A stretch of 36,161 nt of DNA from Acidobacteriota bacterium (lineage in GTDB: Bacteria; Acidobacteriota; Terriglobia; Terriglobales; SCQP01). The stretch is taken from positions 1 to 36,161 of the forward strand of contig DAHUYO010000032.1 of assembly GCA_027315185.1 (NCBI GenBank), in the 5' to 3' direction. A model generated the notes under the pieces. It ran no database searches and had not been told where the DNA came from. It saw only the letters and a program-made list of their open reading frames with translations. Both the position numbers and the translations under genes were made by a program. Positions within the stretch are counted from its first letter, which is position 1. Every line of letters starts with the position of its first letter. This document shows, piece by piece, positions 1-10,455 of the stretch.

Positions 1-602
<602 letters not shown>

Positions 603-798
603 TTTCATCCGCGGCCCCTTCGGGGGCGCGAATTTGGCTTTGCCCTTCCCTGCCAATGGCAGGGGTTCCACCCCGAAGTGAGCGACGTGGCGAACCTGCC
701 ACCCTCGCTTCGGAGGCTTGGAAGCTGGTCCTTGCAATTTTCGGTTTTGGTCCGCCCGCTGGCGCTTAACCCGCGCCACGCGGTTCCGGATCACCTAG
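603..798 (+). other. 23S-5S spacer with processing-type hairpins
   Basis: The roughly 200-base transcribed spacer holds no tRNA that I can fold. Two hairpins stand out. One has a UUCG tetraloop with stem GCCCC/GGGGC (614-618 and 623-627). The other is a perfect 8-bp stem CCCTGCCA/TGGCAGGG (648-655 and 657-664) with a single-base loop, so it may be a near-palindrome in duplex DNA rather than a folded RNA. A role in rRNA processing is inference from position only. Confidence 0.55.
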
Positions 799-915
799 TT
801 TCGGCGGCCATAGCGAGGGGGTTCCACCCGTTCCCATCCCGAACACGGCCGTTAAGCCCCTCAGCGCCGATTGTACTGCCCGGGCAGCCGGGTGGGAGAG
901 TAGGACGCCGCCGAA
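799..915 (+). rRNA. rrf: 5S ribosomal RNA
   Basis: Recognised by the conserved loop B/C sequence CCCATCCCGAACACGGCCGT (about 834-853), the following TTAAGC, and the 3' GGTGGGAGAGTAGGACGCCGC. The ends pair as TTCGGCGGC (near 800-808) with GCCGCCGAA (907-915), the standard closing helix. The length of about 117 bases is normal. It follows the 23S gene in the same orientation, giving the usual 23S-5S order; the 16S gene is not in the window. Confidence 0.97.
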
Positions 916-927
916 TTAATTCTCGCT

Positions 928-968
928 AGCGCCCGCCGCGCATATTGCCCGGCGGGCGCTTTGCTTTG
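928..968 (+). terminator. Rho-independent-like terminator of the rRNA operon
   Basis: A perfect 11-bp stem, AGCGCCCGCCG (928-938) with CGGCGGGCGCT (950-960), has an 11-base loop and is followed by the T-rich but interrupted TTGCTTTG. It begins 13 bases after the 5S 3' end, the expected place for the rRNA operon terminator. Confidence 0.8.
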
Positions 969-1037
969 TCGGCCTCCCTACAAGCTCGCCTGCCGCATTC
1001 CGCCGTTGGCCGGGCGAATCGGCGCCCTGCGAGCGAG

Positions 1038-1072
1038 TTGCCGCCGCCCGCCCGGCGGGCTATATTGGCCCG
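1038..1072 (+). promoter_or_regulatory. Promoter for the DUF423 gene, likely leaderless
   Basis: TTGCCG (1038-1043), a 17-bp spacer, and TATATT (1061-1066) form a good sigma-70-type pair. The predicted start of transcription (about 1072) falls on the GTG at 1072, and there is no Shine-Dalgarno sequence. The transcript would therefore start at or next to the start codon. Confidence 0.55.
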
Positions 1073-1452
1073 TGCGCCGATTCATTTTTGGTTTTGCCGG
1101 GTTGGCTGGGGCCGCTGCCGTAATCGCCGGCGCTGCCGCCGATCATGCCCTAGGCTCCCACCCCCACCGCGCCCACCTAGCGCGCATTGCCGCGCAGTAC
1201 GGCCTGGTCCACGCCGCCGCACTGCTCGGAATAGGCCTGCTGTTGGCCAGCGTCCCTCCGCGCTGGCCTCGCACCGCCGTACGCATCACCGGGTGGTGTT
1301 TTGTGGCCGCCGAGATTTTCTTCTGTGGCGGTCTCTACGTGGCCGCCGCCGGCGGCAATGCCCTTCTGCCGCTGGTTCCGGTCGGCGGCACGCTGTTTAT
1401 TCTCGGTTGGTTGGCCCTGTTCGCTTCCGCCTTCGGCCAATCCGCTTCCTAA
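1072..1452 (+). CDS. DUF423 family small membrane protein
   Basis: A 126-residue hydrophobic protein with about four membrane segments, of the YgdD/DUF423 family. Supporting features are the N-terminal FGFAGLAGAAAVIAGAAADH segment, the AQYGLVHAAALL stretch typical of helix 2, and a glycine-rich pair of helices at the C-terminus. The open frame extends upstream to 961, but that part runs into the rRNA terminator and is not hydrophobic. The GTG at 1072 gives the normal family length and sits exactly downstream of a promoter. Function of the family is unknown; it probably sits in the cytoplasmic membrane. It is the first gene after the rRNA operon, and the next gene is convergent. Confidence 0.82.
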   Translation: MRRFIFGFAGLAGAAAVIAGAAADHALGSHPHRAHLARIAAQYGLVHAAALLGIGLLLASVPPRWPRTAVRITGWCFVAAEIFFCGGLYVAAAGGNALLPLVPVGGTLFILGWLALFASAFGQSAS

Positions 1453-1547
1453 GCTGCGCACGTCAACCCGGTGCATTACGCCGCATTTGCACCCTGTGCA
1501 TCCGCCTGACCCCAGCCTTTACGGGGGCGGCGCAACGGCGACCGGCC

Positions 1548-1612
1548 GGCCGGGCTGGGGCGAGCGGAGCTCCCGGCCGGGCGCGGAAGCGGGACGCCCG
1601 CGCCCATCAATG
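1548..1612 (+). repeat. Dispersed palindromic element, copy E (hairpin deleted)
   Basis: It shares GGCCGGGCTGGGG, GGAAGCGGGACGCC and the 3' end CGCGCCCATCAATG with the other copies (A-D). The central hairpin and the CTGGGG stretch are missing, so AAGCGGGACG runs straight into CCCGCGCCC. Its 3' end overlaps the last codons and stop of the glycosyltransferase gene on the opposite strand. Confidence 0.6.
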
Positions 1613-3235
1613 TCCCGCAGCGGGCCCCGGATTGAACGGCCGACCGAATGCACCCAACGCCGCGGTGCGACAGCGGCGCCCCAAGGTGAACGACGCATCC
1701 GACACGGAAAAGCGCTTCGCGAGCCCTTTCGGTGTCATCACCAGCACCCGCGCCGTTCGGCACAACGGCCGATAGAAGCGCTGCACCTGCTTTGCCAACT
1801 CTGGACTCAGCCGCGGCCTACCATGCCAGGTGGAAAGACGGCCGCCATTTTCGGTCAGAAAAATGACGTCGAAGCGCTGCTCCTTGATTTCCGCGGCGAC
1901 GCCGGCGGCAGACCATCCGGCGCGGTGCTGCAATAGATCGGCCAGATACGGATCCAACAGCTCTGGGTCCCTGCCACGCACGGTGAACGTCGGGTCCGTG
2001 GATAAAATCCGCAGCCCGGCCAGCCGGTGGTAGCGATAGGCGGGAGGGCCGGGCACCCTGCGAATCGCTTCCCAGCCATGCCCGACGAGCACGATCAAGA
2101 CCACCAGTACGCCGATCTGAAGCGCTTCGCCGATGCTCCGCCAGCTGGCCGCTGCCGGCCCAAGGGCGCAAGCCATCAGCACCGAGGCTCCCATCCACGG
2201 TTCCAGCAGATAATTGACATTGCTGCCCACCTGCGGCAACGTCAGCATCGCCACCAGCGCCGCCAGAGCCGCATACATGCCCACCAAAAGCAGCCGGGAG
2301 TTTTTCCCCGTCAGCGCCATGGCCGCGCCCGCCGCGCCTCCCGCGACCACCAGCAGCCCCAGCCCTCCAGCCAGCGCGTTGGAAACAACGGCAACCGCGG
2401 GCCGAACGGCGGCCGGTGCGTGGCGCATCAGCAGCATGTCTCGTAACACCGGCTCGCCGCGCAGGAGCAGATAGGCAACCACCATGCCGGCGGTCGCTCC
2501 CGCCGCCAGAACGAACCCGCCCAACGGCCGATACCAGCGCCGCAGCGCCAAATAGCCCGCGATCGCCAGTGGCGCGGCCACCATGGATTGCTTGATCAAA
2601 AAGCCCATGGCGCACCATATTCCGGCCGCAACCCCGGTCCGCCACCCTGGCCGCCTGGAATGGGCCATCATCCGAATGCCCAGCAGCGCGAGCAACAGCG
2701 CCGGAAAATCCGGCCGGGCGCTGGCGTTCCAGAAGAGCACGAACGGCGCCGCCAATGCGGTCACGCTGCCCGCCAACGCCGCCCATACCGCCGCTCCCGC
2801 ATCGCGCGCCAAGGCGAAGACCGCCAGCCCCGCCAGCAAGTAGCTCGCAAACACCAGGCTCCGCAGCGCAATGCGAATCGCATAGTTGTCGCCATGCAGC
2901 GCCTTGCCGACCGCAGCGAGGCCTAAATAAAACAGTGGGCCATAGGGCGCCGGTGTATACGGCGGACGGACCAGCGACGGATAGATGCGGTGGGACTGCC
3001 ATGCCCAGTGGGCGGTCTCAATGACGGCGCTCTCGGGGTAGGTCGTGTCGCTTGCGGACGGGATGGCCCGGATGGCTCGCACCACGTTGGTAGCGGCGCA
3101 AGCCAGCAATGCGGCCGGCAGCACCCATTGCAGCAACGCGACCGCGTGCAGGAGGGGCCGCTCGGCTCGCCCCCGGGACGGCTCCTCCCTGCGCACTGCG
3201 GCCGAACCCAATCCACCTTGAGCTAAATCCCCCAC
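1607..3235 (-). CDS. GT-C (GT39/ArnT-like) membrane glycosyltransferase
   Basis: A 542-residue polytopic membrane protein, probably a polyprenyl-phosphate-sugar-dependent glycosyltransferase. After a first transmembrane helix (about residues 30-50) comes a periplasmic loop with the acidic/aromatic pattern TYPESAVIETAHWA and Y-P-S-L-V-R-P-P-Y. Many helices follow, including a WNASARPDFPALLLALLGIR segment, then a soluble C-terminal tail of about 130 residues. This order (helix, acidic loop, 9-11 helices, soluble domain) is that of the GT39/PMT_2 group; the exact substrate cannot be read. The start is taken as the GTG at 3235; downstream GTG/TTG codons are possible. The stop at 1607-1609 is provided by sequence overlapping the 3' end of a dispersed repeat. 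Confidence 0.68.
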   Translation of the reverse strand: MGDLAQGGLGSAAVRREEPSRGRAERPLLHAVALLQWVLPAALLACAATNVVRAIRAIPSASDTTYPESAVIETAHWAWQSHRIYPSLVRPPYTPAPYGPLFYLGLAAVGKALHGDNYAIRIALRSLVFASYLLAGLAVFALARDAGAAVWAALAGSVTALAAPFVLFWNASARPDFPALLLALLGIRMMAHSRRPGWRTGVAAGIWCAMGFLIKQSMVAAPLAIAGYLALRRWYRPLGGFVLAAGATAGMVVAYLLLRGEPVLRDMLLMRHAPAAVRPAVAVVSNALAGGLGLLVVAGGAAGAAMALTGKNSRLLLVGMYAALAALVAMLTLPQVGSNVNYLLEPWMGASVLMACALGPAAASWRSIGEALQIGVLVVLIVLVGHGWEAIRRVPGPPAYRYHRLAGLRILSTDPTFTVRGRDPELLDPYLADLLQHRAGWSAAGVAAEIKEQRFDVIFLTENGGRLSTWHGRPRLSPELAKQVQRFYRPLCRTARVLVMTPKGLAKRFSVSDASFTLGRRCRTAALGAFGRPFNPGPAAGH

Positions 3236-3520
3236 AACCGTTCGCGCGCCGCCCCCGCGAACGCCGGCCGCCGACCCATTTCCGGGCTTCTCGGACGCAA
3301 GTTCGCCAGCGACTTAGACGCCCCCTGGTAGCCGACCAGTTGGCTCCCTGCCCACGGAACCCGGGTGGCTGGCGTGCGACCTGACCGCGATCACGTCCTG
3401 AATTCGCCGTCGCTACGCGTGGGGGCCGGGCCTTGTGCCCGCGGGGCCAGCGGGCGCGGGAGGGCCGCGAACATCCCCGCGCCCTGCGGCGCGCAGAGGA
3501 GCGCCGCAGCCAACCCCCGG
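3236..3520. other. Intergenic region, no gene seen
   Basis: Part of a 411-base gap between two minus-strand genes (3236-3646). I see no convincing coding frame, tRNA or riboswitch here. Locally it is rich in GC inverted motifs such as GCGCCCTGCGGCGCGC. The right part of the gap holds repeat copy A. Confidence 0.5.
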
Positions 3521-3602
3521 CTAAGGAAGCGGCGCTCCGCCCCGCGCCAATCCAAGCGGGACGCCCCGCCGCAGCCGGGGCTGGGGCCAGCGCCTATCCA
3601 CG
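3521..3602 (+). repeat. Dispersed palindromic element, copy A
   Basis: This intergenic copy reads GGAAGCGGCGCTCCGC, then CCAAGCGGGACGCCCCG, a short loop, CGGGGCTGGGGCC and CGCCTATCCA. The stem GCCCCG/CGGGGC closes the centre. It aligns along its whole length with copy B at 34471-34552 and in its 3' half with copies C and D. It lies 45 bases downstream of the TPR/GAF gene stop. Confidence 0.72.
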
Positions 3603-3646
3603 GCCCTACCGAGGGCCCTACCGAGCTCGCCGCAGCGCCGTAATCC

Positions 3647-6229
3647 TTAGCCGCCATGCCGCACTGGGGTGGGTGGCACCACGCGGATCGGCTTGTCCGG
3701 CGCTTTCAGGTGCAACTCCAGGGCGCGCAATGCACGGTCCAAAAGGTCAGTGGCCGAATCCTCGGCGGCTAACCCCGGCTCGGCGATGGCTTCGGCGGCG
3801 CCTCCCGCTAAGGTCACCGGACCCCCAGCCGGCCAGGTGAAGTCCCCGACCACGCCGCGTAATTTGTGGAACACCGCGGAGCAGTTCACCGCCACGGTCT
3901 CGGGCAGGACGAAGACGTAGCGCAGCGCATCCCGGGCCGGCAGGCTGGCGCCGGCGTCGTTCGGCCGCAGATAGGCGGTAATCCGCTGCGCGACGCGCTC
4001 CTGCCAACTGCGCAACTCGGGCGAGGACCAGTCCGGCGCCGGCTCGCCGGATGGCCGCAGCAACTCCACGCACATCACCGCCACCGGCGATTTTTGCTCC
4101 CGGCCGCGGACGCACTCGGCGACCAGCACTTCCAACAAGGACGAAATGCGCAACAATCCCGTCCGCTCATCCAGCTCCGTCATTTGCCGCAGCAAGCCGC
4201 GCAGCCGAACGTTGGCGAGCGCCATGACGATCTGCTCCGCCAGTCCCCCCAATGTCTGCGCGTCGTGCCCGCCCCATTCCCGCTCCCCATGGCAAAATTC
4301 CAACAGCACCACGCCGGTAACCTGGCCACCCTCTTCCAGGGGATGCGCCACCAGCGTTTCGATGCCCATTTTTTGCAGCGTCTGAGCGATCTGAGCGGTC
4401 TCATTGGCCCGCGGCAGTCGCAGCGAGCCCGCTCCGGCGGCGAGCTGCGCCTCGACCAGCGTCAGCAGCCGGGCGATAAACGCCGGATCGGACGCCGCGG
4501 CGCCGGGAGCGCAATATTCCACCACGTTGGACGGCGGTTGGCCGGGATGGAACTGCGCCGCCAGGCAGCGGTCGGCTTTCCAGGCACGGCCCAGTTGATT
4601 GACCGCCGCCAAAAAAACCCGCCGCGGCGTCGCCTCCCGGTGCAAGGCGCGCACAATGCCGGCGGCGTCAATCGCCGGCGCGAATCCGGTCGCGGTCGCG
4701 GCTAGAGGCGCGGCGGGTTTGGTCGCGCTAGCGGCGCCCGGGCTTCCGGCCGGCGCCGGTGTTTCGGCGGGCGCCGTTTCACTGCGCGGCGCCTGACCCC
4801 GCGGCAGACCGGTGGCTTCGTAGAGTTTGCCCAGCCGCTCGTTGTACGCCTCTTCCCCGGGATAGAGGCGGGCGATGATGCGCGCGCGTTCCCGTGCCTG
4901 TGACCCCAATTGATATTGCAGAAATATCTCGGCTTGCAGCAGCAGGTCTTCGAGTGACGCTCCGGAGGCCTCCCCGCCACCCGTTTCCAGGAGTTCCTCG
5001 CCGGCTTCGCTGTCGGTGTCCGCCGCGGGCAGCCGCGCGTGCAGGTCCGCCCACCGCGGCTCGGGTATATGGCCGTGCAGCAGGTCCAGTTTTTCGCTGG
5101 CGGTCGTTTCGTGCGCATCCACCTGCAATATCTTCTCCAGCCGGTCGGCCGCCATGTCGTAGTGGCGCTCCGCCAGCGCCAAATCAAACGACTGGTACAA
5201 GGCGCTAACCACCTTGGCCGGCTGTCCCAAGCGCTCGAATGCCGCCGCCAAATACAGCATCAGTCCATGCTCATGGCCATCGGCCAGCGCTCCATCCAAG
5301 GCGATGCGCCAGGCGGGATCCGCCACGTCCGCATGTTGCTCGAGCGTGGCGGCAAACAGCGCCGCGCCCGGCGTTCCCATCCGGGCCAGCAAGCGCAGAC
5401 AGCGCCACCCCCGCTCCAGCCAGGCCGTGTCAGCTGCGTCGCCCAGCCGTGCCGTGATCGCCTCTTGCGCCGCGGCGATGGTCTCCTCGTTGCTGGCCGT
5501 AGCCAGCCAGGCATCGGTAAACGCCGCCGCCACCGCCTCGTCGTTGGCGACTTGCGAGCGCAACGGCGCCAGCACCTCGAGGGTGCGCCCCGCTTGCGCG
5601 CTGCCTTGCGCCAGCAATGCTCGCGCATAGGCCAGGCGCAGATCCGCGCGGTCCGGTAACAGACGTGAGGCTTTCTCCAGCAGGCGCGGGTCGCCATGGG
5701 AGAGTTCCGCCGCCGTGGCGTATACCTGACCGGCAAATTCCGTTTCTCCCGCCGCCTCGGCCCGCGATGCTACCTCCAAGCAGGTGGAGTAGTCCTTGGG
5801 ATTTAGGCGGAGAATGTTGCGCCAAGCCAGCAATTCCTGGGCCGCTTGTCCCGACCCGCGAAACAGCGCCGCCGCCTGCCGGTACGCCGACTCCGCGGGG
5901 CGCGGCTGCCGCGCATTCTCCAGCAGTCCCGCCAGGGCCATGTACCGGCTTCCGGGCTGGCGCTGTACTTTTTGCAGGCGCTCGAACGTCGTCTGCACCT
6001 GGCTCAGCCGCCGCAGCCGGACCAAGCGGTCAAACCGCCGCCCCAGGATCTCCGCCGCCCGCGCGCGCTCATCGTGCACCAGCAGCATCTCCACGACGGC
6101 TTCGACCAAGGGCTCTTCCTCGGGGTTCTCGCGCAGCAAGGCTTCGAGGTCGGCAACGGCGTCGGCTGCCCGGCCCTTGTTCAGCCACTTTTCCGCCCGT
6201 TCCAGGCGTTTGGAGATATCCGCCGCCAT
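3647..6229 (-). CDS. TPR - GAF - degenerate GGDEF signalling protein
   Basis: An 860-residue soluble protein. Residues 1-475 are alpha-helical repeats of TPR type (for example AEKWLNKGRAADAVADLEAL near 12-31 and the helix pairs at 200-370). Residues 476-515 are an Ala/Pro-rich linker. Residues 520-680 look like a GAF sensor domain, and 684-850 look like a diguanylate-cyclase fold starting with LDERTGLLRISSL (usual form D-x-LTGLxNRRxF). Where an active enzyme has GGDEF before a beta strand ending LLP, this protein has ARDALRYVFVLPET, so it should not make c-di-GMP. A scaffold or sensor role is likely. The start ATG follows a purine-rich GGGAGCGG. It is monocistronic on the minus strand and divergent from lepA. 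Confidence 0.7.
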   Translation of the reverse strand: MAADISKRLERAEKWLNKGRAADAVADLEALLRENPEEEPLVEAVVEMLLVHDERARAAEILGRRFDRLVRLRRLSQVQTTFERLQKVQRQPGSRYMALAGLLENARQPRPAESAYRQAAALFRGSGQAAQELLAWRNILRLNPKDYSTCLEVASRAEAAGETEFAGQVYATAAELSHGDPRLLEKASRLLPDRADLRLAYARALLAQGSAQAGRTLEVLAPLRSQVANDEAVAAAFTDAWLATASNEETIAAAQEAITARLGDAADTAWLERGWRCLRLLARMGTPGAALFAATLEQHADVADPAWRIALDGALADGHEHGLMLYLAAAFERLGQPAKVVSALYQSFDLALAERHYDMAADRLEKILQVDAHETTASEKLDLLHGHIPEPRWADLHARLPAADTDSEAGEELLETGGGEASGASLEDLLLQAEIFLQYQLGSQARERARIIARLYPGEEAYNERLGKLYEATGLPRGQAPRSETAPAETPAPAGSPGAASATKPAAPLAATATGFAPAIDAAGIVRALHREATPRRVFLAAVNQLGRAWKADRCLAAQFHPGQPPSNVVEYCAPGAAASDPAFIARLLTLVEAQLAAGAGSLRLPRANETAQIAQTLQKMGIETLVAHPLEEGGQVTGVVLLEFCHGEREWGGHDAQTLGGLAEQIVMALANVRLRGLLRQMTELDERTGLLRISSLLEVLVAECVRGREQKSPVAVMCVELLRPSGEPAPDWSSPELRSWQERVAQRITAYLRPNDAGASLPARDALRYVFVLPETVAVNCSAVFHKLRGVVGDFTWPAGGPVTLAGGAAEAIAEPGLAAEDSATDLLDRALRALELHLKAPDKPIRVVPPTPVRHGG

Positions 6230-6467
6230 CCGCTCCCGCCGCAGGAATTATCCCACGCTCCCGCCTCGCGGCTGGCGGTTTCCACGGCCCAGGACCTAAT
6301 TTCCCTGGCCCGTCCGACCCCACGCCAGGCGGCCTATCGGCGCTCCTGGCCGGTCTGTCAGGGGGAGCGCGCTTCCCGGCCACAGGCTCCGGCCTGGCGC
6401 CCTCCCGGCCGGGCTTCCGCTTCTCGCGCCAGCTGCCAAGGTCCATCGGGTAGAGTGAAAAGATACC
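6230..6467. other. Divergent intergenic region before lepA
   Basis: A 238-base gap between the divergent TPR/GAF gene and lepA. A GATAAT-like hexamer for the minus strand is present at 6247-6252, 17 bases before the TPR/GAF start. The lepA side reads TAGAGTGAAAAGATACC immediately before the GTG. The middle is GC-rich (CCGGCCTGGCGCC, CCCGGCCGGGC) without a readable gene. Confidence 0.4.
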
Positions 6468-8267
<1,800 letters not shown>

Positions 8268-8381
8268 CCGACCAATAAGCGATCCGTTGCTGCGCCAACA
8301 GCGCGGCATGGAGGGCGGCGAACCGCGGCGCGGCTAAGCCCCACGCCTGCCAATGGGCGAGGCGTTGCCCGCGCGTGCGGC

Positions 8382-9626
8382 TTAGGCGGCTTGCCGGGTG
8401 CGTCCCTCCCCGTCCGCCGCCAGGTCGGCGGGTTCCGGCGGCAGGACGGTCGCGGTGTCCGCGGCCGCCTGCGGCGCCCAAATGCGCCAAAGTTGATCCG
8501 GGCAATGCAGAAATTGATAGAGGCCGGCCACGGCCGCGGAATTGAGCAGCGTGAACGCAGCGAACGGGCCGGTGATACGGCGCAGGGGATTTCGATCCCA
8601 GAGCAGACCCACGGCCGCCAGGGCGTAGGCTCCGAGTTGGGCCCACAGCATTGCCCGATATGCGGGTTCGCCGGCGAGCAGCAAGGATAGGAGCAGAAGC
8701 GCCGCCAGCAGGTAGGGGACGAGCAGGCGGAGCAGCTTGTGGGAGACGAACTGGAACCGAATTCGGTTCTCCCGGGTCAACACCCAAGGCGCCAGTTCCA
8801 GCAATTGGAAATTTCCGGCCAGCGTACGCACCTTGCGGACAAACTCGGCGCGCATGTCTTTCGGCCAAGCATCCCAGACGCGGGCACGGTCGTCGCACAC
8901 GCAGCGATATCCCTGGCGGACAATGGCCAACGGCTGGAATAAATCGTCGGTGACGACGTCTTCCGGCAGCGCGCGGACCAGGCTGCGGCGCGCTGCGTAA
9001 AAGCCGCCATACACTCCGCTCGGCGAGTCCACGCGCGCTTCCAGCCGGCGCAACCATTGTTCATAACGCCAATACAGCCCGCCGATGGCTGAGGTGCAAG
9101 GGCCCTGCTCTTGGCGCCGCAACAGCAGCTCACCAGCCACGCAGCCGACGCTGGGGTCAGCAAAACTCTCCAGCAAGCGCAGGATGCTGCCCGGCTCCGG
9201 TTCCGGCCGCACATCCACGAACAGAGCGATTTCCAGCTTGGCCTGGCGGACCGCCAGGTTGAGAGCACCGGCTTTGCCGCGCCGCTCCGGATAGGTGAAG
9301 ATTCGCATCCGGGGATCGCGCAGCTCGCCTGCGAGAGCGCAAATGGCGGCGTAGGTGCCGTCCTGGGACCCATCGCAGACCACGATCAACTCGGCTTCGC
9401 CGGGATAGTCCATGGCAAGCAGGCGGCGAATTTGGCGGGTGGCCAAAAGGGGAGCGTTATACACGGGCAGAATGATGCTCACGCCGGCGGCATACGGCGC
9501 GCGCCGCCACGGGCGCGGCCGCGCCCAGGCGAGAAATCCAATAGTCGCGGGATATCCGGCATAGGTGTAAGCCACCAGCGCCAATATGGCCCAGAACAGA
9601 GCGGACAACACCCCGGACATCACCAT
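8382..9626 (-). CDS. Family 2 glycosyltransferase, membrane-bound
   Basis: A 414-residue processive-type GT2. One N-terminal helix (about 5-35) leads into the GT-A domain: VSIILPVYN (49-57), VCDGSQDGT (83-91), GKAGALNLA (117-125), then VVTDD with the acceptor-side aspartate pair, and RKVRTLAGNFQ in the place of the Q/RxxRW region. C-terminal helices follow (about 290-370). The usual DxD metal site appears as FVDVR (136-140), so the second acidic residue is altered. It likely transfers sugars to a lipid or polysaccharide at the inner membrane; the substrate is unknown. The start may be at 9626 or, two codons later, at 9620, where AGGAC is better spaced. Confidence 0.85.
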   Translation of the reverse strand: MVMSGVLSALFWAILALVAYTYAGYPATIGFLAWARPRPWRRAPYAAGVSIILPVYNAPLLATRQIRRLLAMDYPGEAELIVVCDGSQDGTYAAICALAGELRDPRMRIFTYPERRGKAGALNLAVRQAKLEIALFVDVRPEPEPGSILRLLESFADPSVGCVAGELLLRRQEQGPCTSAIGGLYWRYEQWLRRLEARVDSPSGVYGGFYAARRSLVRALPEDVVTDDLFQPLAIVRQGYRCVCDDRARVWDAWPKDMRAEFVRKVRTLAGNFQLLELAPWVLTRENRIRFQFVSHKLLRLLVPYLLAALLLLSLLLAGEPAYRAMLWAQLGAYALAAVGLLWDRNPLRRITGPFAAFTLLNSAAVAGLYQFLHCPDQLWRIWAPQAAADTATVLPPEPADLAADGEGRTRQAA

Positions 9627-10050
9627 GTCCTAGATGCAAATCAGAGCGCGCTGGGGGCCGCCCATCGGCGGCAATACGCGAGTTCGCCGCAAGGGCCAGG
9701 CGATGCCAAGATCGAGCGGAAGGCCGGAGCGCAGCGGAGCGCCGCGCAAACCAGGGCGAGCCGGGCTCTGTGGGACGGGGCGAGGGCCCGCGGCGTGCAT
9801 GAATGTACGTGAGGAGCCCGAGCCCGAGGCACGGGAAGCGTGGCGGCCGGCGATTTTTCCGGTTCTCCCGGAGCCTCGGCCTCGGGTCCTGCCACGCACA
9901 GCGTAGCGCCTATCCCTGCCACGAGGTCCCCCCATGCCGTGAGATCCCCGAAGCCCGCCGCGGCTTCGGAGTCGAAGCCATGCAACGCTTACCGTTCTGC
10001 CCGCTCCGCCATTGGTCGGCGGCTGCGATTGGCGGGTGGGCAGGCCGGCT
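9627..10050. other. Intergenic region with a long imperfect hairpin
   Basis: A 424-base gap between minus-strand genes. Nothing coding is convincing. Its main feature is the long inverted repeat at 9814-9889, listed separately. To its left (about 9715-9800) the sequence alternates short Gs and Cs (GGAGCGCAGCGGAGCGCC), reminiscent of the dispersed repeats but not clearly alignable. Confidence 0.45.
9814..9889. repeat. Long imperfect inverted repeat / hairpin
   Basis: CCGAGGC-A-CGGGA (9824-9836) pairs with TCCCG-GA-GCCTCGG (9866-9879). The outer arms GAGCCCGAG and CTCGGGTCC extend the stem imperfectly. Inside, CCGG(CGATTTTT)CCGG makes a small apical hairpin. It sits about 160 bases downstream of the second stop of the oxidase-cluster small protein on the minus strand. 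It could be a transcription terminator for that cluster or a mobile palindromic unit. Confidence 0.55.
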
Positions 10051-10428
10051 TTACAGGCAGGGCCCGATCACCCACTTGGGAATGGCAATAGCCAGCACCA
10101 CGATGGTAAAACCCATGCTCAATCCCAGTCCCAATTAGGTCAAGAAATAGCGGCGGTCAATCGCGCGCGGTCCCGCCCGCCAGGCGTCGGAGGGAAACTC
10201 CGTGCGCAATGCGTGACGCGCGAACAACACTCCGGCCACGCTGAAGGCCCAGGCGCCGGCGGTGACCAGATGAAGCACCCAGTGGTTGCCGGTCACGCAG
10301 GCGTGCCGCACACCGGGGTAGCTGACGGCCAGATCCAGCGCCAGGGCCAGTGGGCCGCAGGCCAGCATGGCCCATATAAAGCCCAGACGTGGGCCAATCC
10401 GCACCTCACGCACCGTTCCCACAACCAC
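10051..10428 (-). pseudogene. Oxidase-cluster small membrane protein, interrupted by an in-frame stop
   Basis: The first 97 codons (10135-10428) encode two membrane helices with the conserved-looking motif SYPGVRHACVTGNHWVLH and end ..RRYFLT, then TAA (10135-10137). Translation in the same frame continues LGLGLSMGFTIVVLAIAIPK and WVIGPCL to a TAA at 10051. That is a third hydrophobic helix with a terminal Pro-Cys ending, as I recall for accessory proteins next to acidobacterial caa3 oxidases. The most economical reading is a single protein of about 125 residues broken by a nonsense codon. Alternatively the protein ends at 97 residues. The start is one of the GTGs at 10428 or 10422, after GGGAGGTGG. 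It lies 27 bases after the subunit III gene. Confidence 0.6.
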
Positions 10429-10455
10429 CTCCCGCCGCTGTCGTGACCCGCCCGG

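Noticed and set aside
603-798. tRNA in the 23S-5S spacer
   Set aside because: No cloverleaf, no T-loop GTTCGAAT-type sequence.
945-1775. 276-codon arginine-rich plus-strand frame
   Set aside because: It overlaps the terminator, the DUF423 gene and the end of the glycosyltransferase gene, and its composition is that of a GC-rich chance frame.
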